This document shows, one piece after another, positions 24,206 to 30,862 of a stretch of 30,862 nt of DNA. The translations under genes were made by a program, and so were the position numbers. The notes under the pieces are model-generated. The model was not told the origin of the DNA. It made no database searches and saw nothing but the letters and a program-made list of their open reading frames with translations. Source of the stretch: an uncultured Clostridium sp. (GTDB lineage Bacteria; Bacillota; Clostridia; TANB77; CAG-508); the NCBI GenBank assembly GCA_900554365.1, contig USGY01000016.1:1-30862 (forward strand), written 5' to 3'. Numbering within the stretch: position 1 is the first letter of the stretch; each line of letters begins with the position of its first letter.

Positions 24206-26227
24206 TTATTTTTTTAGTATAATTCTAAATATTGCACCAACACTCCAGCATTGTGCAAAAGCTCCTTTTGGCAATTGTGGCTTTGCACTGTCATATACTT
24301 CTGCAATACTTCCTATACAGCCATTTTCATTCATTTCTTTAGCAAATATCTTATCTACTTTTTTAACAAATTTGTCTAATTTTAAATTTGTTTCTTCTAT
24401 TTTTTCCTTATCTTTTGTACTTTTTAGTTTGTTTTTTAGTGCATCATAATATAATCCTAAAAGCCATGGCCATGTAATTCCTTGATGATAACTTGTATCT
24501 CTTTGTTCTGGATTTCCTTCATATACCTCTACATAATTTTCTTCACCTTTGGCTAATGTTTTTAACCCATATGAATTTAATAATTTCTTTTCAACTGTTT
24601 TTATTATGTTATCAGCTATTTCAGTATCTAAATCTAATATTGGATATGTTAAAGATAAAGCATATAATTGATTAGGTCTTATTTTACTATCGTCTAAAAC
24701 ATCATATAAACATTGTGTATCTTCATTATAAAATTTTTCTTCAAATGATTTTTTACATTTTTCTGCTAATTCTTTATATTTTTTAGCTTTTATTAGATGT
24801 CCAAATTTTATACATAATTCAGCCATTATTCTATTTGCATTATACCATAAACTATTTATCTCTACAGCTTTTCCATTTCTAGGAGTTACTGCTTTTCCAT
24901 CAAATTTAACATCCATCCATGTATTTTGAGTGTTATCTGTTCCAGAAGAAATTAATCCATCTATATCTAAATAAATGTTATTTTCATCAACATCTATTCC
25001 TTTACAATAATTTTCTATAATTTCTTCAAATATTGGATACATCTCTTCTTTTACAAATTTATAGTCATTAGTATATTGTAAATATTTTTTTACTGCTTCA
25101 AATAATAATAAAGATGCATCAGCACTATTATACAAAGGTCTATTATCATATCCAGAATATCCATTAGGTACTAATCCATATTTAACATCTCTTGTCATTG
25201 TCTTTAATACTTCTTTTGCAATTTGAAATCTTTGTGTAACAAGTAAAATTCCTTCAAATGCTATACATGCATCTCTTCCCCAATCTAAAAACCATGGATA
25301 TCCAGCAATTAATGTATGTAAACCAAAATTTGGTCTATTTACAATAAAATTATCTGTTGCAATTACATAATTTTTTATTAATTCATCTCTTTTAGTAAGT
25401 TTTTTATTTAAATTTACTAATTCTGAATTTTCTATTATTTTATTTAATCTTTCTTTTTCTGTTTCTATTAAGTCTTTAGCATTTATTTGCTCTATATTTT
25501 CCTCTAAAGAACATACAAAAGAAATTTCTTTTTCTTCATTTGCCTTTAATTCTATTTCAAACCTACCTGGTACAACTTCATTTTCTTCTGCAGGGAAACC
25601 TCTTTCAGCTTCTTTTATATAAAACATACCTTTAAAAATATCATGTTCATGTGGTATATAAGTTCCATCAGACATATTCATATAAATTGGTGTAACTGAA
25701 TTTCCATCTAATATAACTTTTAATTTATTTTTTTTATTACTTTGTTTTATATTATAATCATGATTTTCATTAACAGTATGAAAATCCCTAAAGTTGATTA
25801 TTGGTGCTATTGTTAATTTAGCTTTACATGCTCCATTTTTTATTTTGTAATAAATTCCTACAGTATTTCTTCCATATTGCATACATATAGTTTTTGATAT
25901 CTCTACTTTTCCTATTTTATATTTAAATGTTGGTACGTAATTTTTTTCAAATTCTTCTTGGTATTTAAAACCATCAGAAATATATTCTTTTCCAACATTA
26001 GTATATAGGTTATACTTTTTTCCTCTTATTTCTATACTTTCATCTAATTTTGATAATATAACAAATCTTCTAGCAGGTGGTGTTAATGATGCAACTAAAA
26101 GACCATGATATTTTCTTGTATTTGCTCCTATAATTGTAGAAGAACTATATCCACCAATTCCATTAGTTATAATCCATTCTTTTTTTAATCCATTTTCTAA
26201 ATCCAATTCCTCTTTTGTAAATTTCAT
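24206..26227 (-). CDS. Glycogen debranching enzyme (amylo-alpha-1,6-glucosidase, GH133)
   Basis: This 673-residue protein has an archaeal/bacterial-type GDE N-terminal domain (about 1-240; EWIITNGIGGYSSSTI, TRKYHGLLVA) and a C-terminal (alpha/alpha)6 catalytic domain. It should remove alpha-1,6-linked glucose at branch points of glycogen-like polymers. Active-site segments are PWFLDWGRDA with D319, SGTDNTQNTWMDVK, GKAVEINSLWYNA and CIGSIAEVYD near the end. GGAGG lies 5 nt before the ATG. It is 12 nt after yvcK, which fits the link of YvcK with carbon metabolism. Confidence 0.93.
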   Translation of the reverse strand: MKFTKEELDLENGLKKEWIITNGIGGYSSSTIIGANTRKYHGLLVASLTPPARRFVILSKLDESIEIRGKKYNLYTNVGKEYISDGFKYQEEFEKNYVPTFKYKIGKVEISKTICMQYGRNTVGIYYKIKNGACKAKLTIAPIINFRDFHTVNENHDYNIKQSNKKNKLKVILDGNSVTPIYMNMSDGTYIPHEHDIFKGMFYIKEAERGFPAEENEVVPGRFEIELKANEEKEISFVCSLEENIEQINAKDLIETEKERLNKIIENSELVNLNKKLTKRDELIKNYVIATDNFIVNRPNFGLHTLIAGYPWFLDWGRDACIAFEGILLVTQRFQIAKEVLKTMTRDVKYGLVPNGYSGYDNRPLYNSADASLLLFEAVKKYLQYTNDYKFVKEEMYPIFEEIIENYCKGIDVDENNIYLDIDGLISSGTDNTQNTWMDVKFDGKAVTPRNGKAVEINSLWYNANRIMAELCIKFGHLIKAKKYKELAEKCKKSFEEKFYNEDTQCLYDVLDDSKIRPNQLYALSLTYPILDLDTEIADNIIKTVEKKLLNSYGLKTLAKGEENYVEVYEGNPEQRDTSYHQGITWPWLLGLYYDALKNKLKSTKDKEKIEETNLKLDKFVKKVDKIFAKEMNENGCIGSIAEVYDSAKPQLPKGAFAQCWSVGAIFRIILKK

Positions 26228-26239
26228 ATATGCCTCCTA

Positions 26240-27856
26240 TTATTTTAATTTACTATTTTCTAATTTTTTAAGCATTTCTTTTCTTATTTCTTGACTAGTC
26301 TTTTTTCTTGGCTTTCTACTAGCTACTGTTTTTGGCTTTCTACTTGTTTTCTTATTTGCTTTACTTTTTCTTAAGGCTTTTTCGTCAGCTTCTCTTATTG
26401 ATTTAATTCTATCACTATATTTACTGCTAAATTTGCTTTTGCTTTTTAATTGTGGTTTTTCATGTACTTTTCCTTCTCTTTCTCTTTGTGCTTTTTTAGC
26501 CATTCTTTTCTTTATTTTTCCAATTCTTTTTTCTTCTCTTAATTTGTTATTTAACATTAAATATTGAGGGTCACTTTGTTTATCTTGATATTTTAAATCA
26601 TCACAAATTAATTCAATTATTGAAGATGCGACTAAATTTGGATCATGTCTTATTAATTCGTCTTTTATCATTGATAAATTTCTTTGTAAGAATTTTATTC
26701 CTTTTATTTTATAAATATCTTGTTCTACTAAGTCTTGTCCTTCCATATTATATTTTTTTATATATTCTGGTACTATTTCACCTGTATCATATATACAATA
26801 ATCTACTATACCTGTTCCACAATGTGAAAGTATAGCATTTATATGATCTGCAACACTATAATTATCTGTTTGACCTGGTTCTGTCATAATATTGCTTATA
26901 TATACTTTTATTGCTGAACTTTCTTTTATTGCTCTATTTATTCCATTTATTAATAAATTTGGTATAACATTTGTATATAAACTTCCAGGTCCAATTACTA
27001 TACAATCAGCTTCTTTTATAGCTTCAACAACTCCTGGTGCTGGTTTGCAATTAGATGGGCTTATTGTTATTCTATTTATTTTTGTTAGCTTTTCTGATAC
27101 AACTTCTGGTATTCTTGATTTTTCTGATACTATATATCCATTTGCTAATTCAGCTACAATTTGCATTTCATCTAAAGTTGCTGGTATAACTTGCCCAACC
27201 ATATTTAAAACCTTATTGCTTTTTATTATTGAATCTTCAAAATTTCCATTTATGTCTTTCATTGCTGAGAAATAAATATCTGAGAAATTCAAGCCTCTTA
27301 ATTTTCCAGTTTTAAATTCATAATTAAACAATTTTTCTATTTGATCATCAGATGCTGATAAAGATATTATACTGCTTGTAATATCTTCTAGCGGTGGCAT
27401 TTGTAACTCTTGGCGTGAATTTGTTGCTTTTTCGCCATAATCTGAAACTGTAACTATTGCTGTTAAATTATTTGTATAATTTTTTAGACCTTCAAGAACA
27501 GTATCAACTCCGGTTCCTCCACCTATAACAACTATGTTTGGTCCTTTATCAAATACTGTTTTATTAAATATTAATGATTTTAAATTAACATTTTCTTTAT
27601 TTTCCATTCTTTCATCACTTGATTCTATTAAAACTTCAAGTGTTCTTTTATTTAAAAATATTAATCCCACAACTATTGCAACAAATCCTACAACAAATAT
27701 TGCAATTATTTTTCCTACTTCTGTAAATGATATTTCTTTCATAACTAATATTTTAGCTAATCCATAACATGCCAATACAATTCCAACTAAAATTAAAAAC
27801 ATCCATCTTTTCATTTTACTACTAGATTTAAACCATTGCATAAAACCTTTCATCAT
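26240..27856 (-). CDS. yvcK: YvcK/CofD-like protein, membrane-anchored, with basic tail
   Basis: This 538-residue protein has the YvcK (gluconeogenesis factor, CofD-like fold) domain in the middle: VVIGGGTGVDTVLEGL (GGGTG at 112-116), VTVSDYG, GPGSLYTNVIPNLL, IMTEPGQTDNYS. In B. subtilis YvcK is needed for growth on gluconeogenic carbon sources and for normal peptidoglycan synthesis. This version has two N-terminal transmembrane segments (about 17-38 and 47-68) and an Arg/Lys-rich C-terminal tail of about 95 residues (KKTSRKPK, SRKPRKKTS). The B. subtilis protein is soluble and about 317 residues. The gene lies 10 nt after murB, agreeing with a cell-wall link. GGGAGA lies 6 nt before the ATG. 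Confidence 0.92.
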   Translation of the reverse strand: MMKGFMQWFKSSSKMKRWMFLILVGIVLACYGLAKILVMKEISFTEVGKIIAIFVVGFVAIVVGLIFLNKRTLEVLIESSDERMENKENVNLKSLIFNKTVFDKGPNIVVIGGGTGVDTVLEGLKNYTNNLTAIVTVSDYGEKATNSRQELQMPPLEDITSSIISLSASDDQIEKLFNYEFKTGKLRGLNFSDIYFSAMKDINGNFEDSIIKSNKVLNMVGQVIPATLDEMQIVAELANGYIVSEKSRIPEVVSEKLTKINRITISPSNCKPAPGVVEAIKEADCIVIGPGSLYTNVIPNLLINGINRAIKESSAIKVYISNIMTEPGQTDNYSVADHINAILSHCGTGIVDYCIYDTGEIVPEYIKKYNMEGQDLVEQDIYKIKGIKFLQRNLSMIKDELIRHDPNLVASSIIELICDDLKYQDKQSDPQYLMLNNKLREEKRIGKIKKRMAKKAQREREGKVHEKPQLKSKSKFSSKYSDRIKSIREADEKALRKSKANKKTSRKPKTVASRKPRKKTSQEIRKEMLKKLENSKLK

Positions 27857-27866
27857 TATTCTCTCC

Positions 27867-28787
27867 CTACGCTCCTATAATTTCTACTTCTAATTCAATT
27901 TTCTTTTGATATTTTTCATATATTTTTTCTTTTACGATTTCTATTAAATCTAGTATATCTTTTGCTGTTGCATTTCCTTTGTTTATTATAAATCCAGCAT
28001 GCTTATCTGAAACTTCAGCACCTCCAATGCTTAATCCTTTTAAACCAGCTTCATCTATAAGTTTTGCTGTTATAAAATCTTCTCCTCTTTTAAATGTACT
28101 TCCTGCACTTGGATATTCAATTGGTTGTTTTTCTTTCCTGTAGTTTAAATACTCATCCATTTTTTCTTTAATTTCTTTAGTATTTCCCTTTTTTAATTCT
28201 ATTTCTATTTCAGTTATTATATATTTTTCATTTTTTATTTTTGATGTTCTGTATCCAAAATTCATTTCAGCATTTGTAAAAATCTTTTCATTTCCATTCA
28301 TATCTAGGCATTTAACTTTTGTAATAATATCTTTCATTTCTTTTCCGTGAGCTCCAGCATTCATTCTTGTTGCTCCACCTACTGTTCCCGGAATTCCAGA
28401 TATTTCTTCAAATCCTGCAAATCCTTCTTTTAAAAAGATTCTTCCTATTTTAGCTATTTTTTCTCCTGCTCCTAGTTTGATTTTAACAACATCAGATGTA
28501 CTATTTTCTATTTCTAATTTTTCTATTTTTATTATTAATGTAATTCCTTTTATTCCTGAATCTAAAACTATTACATTACTTCCATTTCCTAATATGGTTA
28601 ATGGTATATTATTTATTTTTGCAAATTCTAATATTTCTTTTAAATCAGCTTCGTTATCTATTTTTATTAAACATTCTGCTGGTCCTCCAACTTTAAATGT
28701 TGTATATTTTTTCATTGGTTCATTATATAATATTTTTTCTTTATCAATTTTTAAATTTGATTTTTCTATAATTTTCTTTATATCCAC
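27867..28787 (-). CDS. murB: UDP-N-acetylenolpyruvoylglucosamine reductase
   Basis: This 306-residue FAD enzyme makes UDP-MurNAc in cytoplasmic peptidoglycan synthesis. The FAD-binding part shows TFKVGGPAECL, LGNGSNVIVLDSGIKG and SGIPGTVGGATRMNAGAHG. Catalytic residues are S230 in AGSTFKR and probably E302 near the end; Y179-R180 lie in FGYRTSK. The start is GTG at 28787, with AAGGGA about 9 nt upstream. No ATG start is available in frame. First gene of the murB, yvcK, debranching enzyme, holA series. Confidence 0.95.
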   Translation of the reverse strand: MDIKKIIEKSNLKIDKEKILYNEPMKKYTTFKVGGPAECLIKIDNEADLKEILEFAKINNIPLTILGNGSNVIVLDSGIKGITLIIKIEKLEIENSTSDVVKIKLGAGEKIAKIGRIFLKEGFAGFEEISGIPGTVGGATRMNAGAHGKEMKDIITKVKCLDMNGNEKIFTNAEMNFGYRTSKIKNEKYIITEIEIELKKGNTKEIKEKMDEYLNYRKEKQPIEYPSAGSTFKRGEDFITAKLIDEAGLKGLSIGGAEVSDKHAGFIINKGNATAKDILDLIEIVKEKIYEKYQKKIELEVEIIGA

Positions 28788-28840
28788 ATTCTCACTTCCC
28801 TTTATATTTTATTTATTTAAGTCTGTAAAAATTCTATTTT

Positions 28841-28869
28841 AATATATCATTTTTACACCTAAATTACAA
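28841..28869 (-). promoter_or_regulatory. Possible promoter of the murB operon
   Basis: On the minus strand: TTGTAA (28864-28869), 17-nt spacer ending in TGA, TATATT (28841-28846), about 53 nt before the GTG start. Confidence 0.45.
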
Positions 28870-28954
28870 GGAAAAAGCAAGTATTTATTATTAGTTTTTT
28901 CATATTATTTTTTATTTTAGCATAACTTTTAATAGAGGTTTGGAGGTGATATAA

Positions 28955-30010
28955 ATAAAACCCACCTTTTACATATTAAAACTCAAGAAAAATATACTTC
29001 CATTTATATTTATTTTTTTTACATTAGGTTTAATTATATTTTCTAAAAGTAATTTGCCAGCTATAAAATCCGGATTAAAACTATGGGCTAATTCTGTTAT
29101 TCCGTCACTATTTCCGTTTTTTGTTGCAACAGAACTTTTAATGCATACTCAAATTGTTTTTCAAATGGGCCTTTTACTTAATAAATTTATGAAACCTATT
29201 TTTAATGTTAGAGGTGAAGGTGCTTTTGCTTTTATTATGGGAATAATTAGTGGTTATCCTATGGGTGCTAAAATAGCTACTAATTTTAGACAAAACAATA
29301 TTTGTTCAAAAGAAGAATGTGAAAGATTACTTAGTTTTACGAATAATTCTGGTCCATTATTTATAATTGGAACTGTTGGTATTTTAATGTATGGAAACAC
29401 TGCTATAGGTTTATTACTTTTTATTACTCACATTCTTGCCTGTTTAACAGTTGGATTTTTATTTAGATTTTGGAAAAGAAATTCTAGAAATCATATGCAA
29501 AATTCTAGTTCTAGCTTTTACAATGCTAAACCTAAAAAAGAAGTTTCTTTTTCTAACTTAGGTGAAATTTTGGCTGAAAGTATTACAACTTCTATTTCAA
29601 CCATACTTCTAATTGGAGGGTTTGTAGTTATCTTTTCTAGCATTATTTCAATTTTAAAATCAAGTGGCATTCTAGCAAATATTTCGATAATTTTGTCACC
29701 TATATTTACATTTTTTAATATAGACACATCTTTTGTTAGCCCTTTGCTAAGTGGATTTTTAGAAATTACAAATGGTATAAATCTAATTTCTAATATTTCA
29801 TGTAAAAAAATTTCTATAAATATTATTTTTACAGCATTTTTACTTGGTATTGGTGGTATTTCTGTTTTATTACAAGTTCTTAGTATCACCTCTAAAACCG
29901 ATTTATCTATAAAGCCTTATATTTATGGCAAACTATTGCATGGTATTTTGGCAGCTTTATATACCTATATTTTTATTAATTTTATTCCGTTTTTTAATTT
30001 TGATATATAA
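28955..30010 (+). CDS. ylbJ: Sporulation integral membrane protein YlbJ, AUA start
   Basis: This polytopic membrane protein of about 351 residues matches YlbJ, a mother-cell sporulation protein with nucleoside-transporter-like gate repeats. Signature parts are GLKLWANSVIPSLFPFFVAT, FIMGIISGYPMGAKI, FTNNSGPLFIIGTVG and SGFLEITNGI. The first membrane segment (ILPFIFIFFTLGLIIF) lies upstream of the first in-frame ATG/GTG/TTG (TTG 29054), so translation must begin earlier. The in-frame stop TAA is at 28952-28954. GGAGG (28942-28946) is exactly 8 nt before ATA at 28955, the best start candidate. A CATATTAT (28901-28908) could be a sporulation -10. It is followed by the small 30030 gene. Confidence 0.88.
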   Translation: MKPTFYILKLKKNILPFIFIFFTLGLIIFSKSNLPAIKSGLKLWANSVIPSLFPFFVATELLMHTQIVFQMGLLLNKFMKPIFNVRGEGAFAFIMGIISGYPMGAKIATNFRQNNICSKEECERLLSFTNNSGPLFIIGTVGILMYGNTAIGLLLFITHILACLTVGFLFRFWKRNSRNHMQNSSSSFYNAKPKKEVSFSNLGEILAESITTSISTILLIGGFVVIFSSIISILKSSGILANISIILSPIFTFFNIDTSFVSPLLSGFLEITNGINLISNISCKKISINIIFTAFLLGIGGISVLLQVLSITSKTDLSIKPYIYGKLLHGILAALYTYIFINFIPFFNFDI

Positions 30011-30029
30011 ATTTTAAGGAGTTGATTTT

Positions 30030-30281
30030 ATGGAAAGAGATTTTAATCCTGGATATAATGCGGGATTTATGGATTATAATATGCCACCTAACACACCTCC
30101 ACCTGGGGGTATTGGAATGGAAGATCAAATTTTTAATCCTTTAGTACAATATGAACAAGCTTATTGTTATTATAGATATTTATGCATGCAAATGGATTAT
30201 AAAATAAAATGTAAAGAATATGAAAAAATATGTGATAATCGCTCTCCTCAAGATTCAAGAAGAGACCGAAAAATTGAATAA
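30030..30281 (+). CDS. Small Pro/Tyr/Cys-containing protein behind ylbJ
   Basis: This 83-residue protein is of a family I do not recognise. It has a Gly/Asn/Pro-rich N-terminus (MPPNTPPPGGIG at about 18-29), then an aromatic and Cys-containing helix-like part (YEQAYCYYRYLCMQMDYKIKC) and a charged end. There is no membrane segment. AAGGAG lies 9 nt before the ATG, 19 nt after the ylbJ stop, so it is cotranscribed with ylbJ. A spore-coat-like role is only suggested by that neighbour and by the composition. Confidence 0.85.
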   Translation: MERDFNPGYNAGFMDYNMPPNTPPPGGIGMEDQIFNPLVQYEQAYCYYRYLCMQMDYKIKCKEYEKICDNRSPQDSRRDRKIE

Positions 30282-30307
30282 AAAAAGGGACTAAGTCCCT
30301 TTTTTTA
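30274..30307. terminator. Bidirectional terminator
   Basis: The stem GGGAC/GTCCC with seven flanking A/T pairs (30280-30291 and 30295-30306) has loop TAA and seven T on either strand. It ends the ylbJ unit (plus) and would stop the minus-strand transcript of the surface-protein gene. Confidence 0.85.
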
Positions 30308-30357
30308 TGACTTAGTCTATTTGTTTTTTAAAATTGTATTACTGTTTTAAATTTAAT

Positions 30358-30463
30358 GGGCGAAGAAGCCGTTTGATAGTGTACTTTTTTTATATCTTTT
30401 ACCATATTTATAACACTCATCGTTATTTCCATTTCCGCGGCAACAGACACGAGGCCTGTTACC
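30358..30463. other. Intergenic region with several inverted repeats
   Basis: Between the terminator and the surface-protein gene there are three nested or serial stems. One is GGCAACAG/CTGTTACC (30439-30446 and 30456-30463). One is TGATAGTGT (30374-30382) with ACACTCATC (30413-30421, one bulge). The third is a short GGC/GCC (30359-30361 and 30368-30370). On the minus strand it would be the 3' UTR of the surface-protein mRNA. A known RNA family is not recognised. Confidence 0.4.
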
Positions 30464-30499
30464 TCATTTTTACTTTATTTTAGTTTTTTTATTTTTTTA

Positions 30500-30862
30500 T
30501 TATTGTATTGCATATTGTGTGTTTGAAACTTTTTGAAGTTTGATATTAGATTTTAGACAAACTAGCGGACGAATCCCATAATCAAATCTGCTGTAGAAGT
30601 TAGTGTTGACGTCGCCGTAGAACGTTGACTTTCATAACATTGCCATAGTCAATGGCAGAAGGACTGGCCAACCAGTATCCAAGTGCATTTGATTTTATTA
30701 CATATAATGGATCTCTTGTTGATAACATTGAATTTACACAATCAGTCCAACTATCACTTGACGTTTTTCTTATTTGATATCCCAAAGCACTTGATGCTTG
30801 TGATTCAAATGCCGTTTTATATTTTTCATTATATGACTTAAATAATAATTCTACACTTGGTC
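30500..30862 (-). CDS. DUF6273-like surface protein, C-terminal part, +1 shift at CGG
   Basis: This is the C-terminal 119 residues of a protein cut by the right edge. The segment GYWLASPSA...GIRPLVCLKS is typical of DUF6273-like, C-type-lectin-fold surface domains of gut clostridia. In the zero frame the protein would end at 30600 as ...VNVLRRRQH. A +1 shift at the in-frame CGG (30617-30615 on the minus strand) instead gives VNVL-GDVNTNFYSRFDYG and the expected GIRPLVCLKS, ending QYAIQ at 30500. The last part of the domain (30555-30677) uses many C-ending codons, unlike the A/T-ending codons around it. The start and any signal peptide are outside the window. A pseudogene or an assembly error is the alternative. 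Confidence 0.65.

Noticed and set aside
29054..29056. TTG at 29054 as the ylbJ start
   Set aside because: It would remove the first membrane helix and has no ribosome binding site; a clear GGAGG lies about 110 nt upstream.
30328..30432. 34-codon minus-strand reading frame starting MEITMSVINM
   Set aside because: No ribosome binding site before its ATG, and it overlaps the inverted repeats; it is more likely structured non-coding sequence.

Overview
The window comes from a low-GC Gram-positive bacterium, almost certainly an endospore-forming member of the Clostridia. The evidence is extreme A/T-rich codon use, a PolC-type replicative polymerase, dimeric class II glycyl-tRNA synthetase, the spore proteins SleB and YlbJ, and strong AGGAGG-type ribosome binding sites. 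No plasmid, phage, IS or CRISPR marker is visible. Most genes are conserved housekeeping genes on the minus strand.

Layout. Bases 1-153 hold a strong minus-strand promoter and what looks like an rRNA-operon leader running off the left edge. Bases 241-4735 (minus) are lepA, rlmB and a membrane-anchored unknown. Bases 4736-5251 are a gene-free gap with a cluster of DnaA boxes. Bases 5252-10340 (minus) are polC, with a duplicated OB domain, and a DUF1294 gene. Next come a tiny cysteine-rich gene (plus), a cadherin-like surface protein (minus) and a U32 peptidase-family gene (plus). Bases 14526-17904 (minus) are glyS, a nucleoside kinase and an RNHCP protein. A tRNA-Trp and an M23 peptidase gene follow on the plus strand. 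Bases 18753-22265 (minus) run yqeG, prepilin peptidase, pepQ, efp and a zinc-ribbon protein. Bases 22400-28787 (minus) run murB, yvcK, glycogen debranching enzyme, holA and sleB. Bases 28955-30281 (plus) are ylbJ and a small partner gene. The right edge cuts a minus-strand DUF6273-like surface protein.

Main discovery candidate. The M23 gene and the DUF6273-like gene are each intact only if the ribosome shifts +1 at in-frame CGG codons. There are three such codons in the M23 gene and one in the DUF6273-like gene. At every site, dropping one base enters a GGN glycine codon, and the two M23 domain sites and the DUF6273 site restore conserved sequence (HLH zinc motif, GQIIG, GDV...GIRPLVCLK). In about 9,200 codons of all other genes I found no in-frame CGG. 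CGG may therefore be an unassigned arginine codon that acts as a +1 frameshift or quadruplet (CGGN) signal. This comes from reading by eye and needs a genome-wide test.

Two plus-strand genes (ylbJ and M23) also appear to start at AUA/AUU codons, each exactly 8 nt after a GGAGG.
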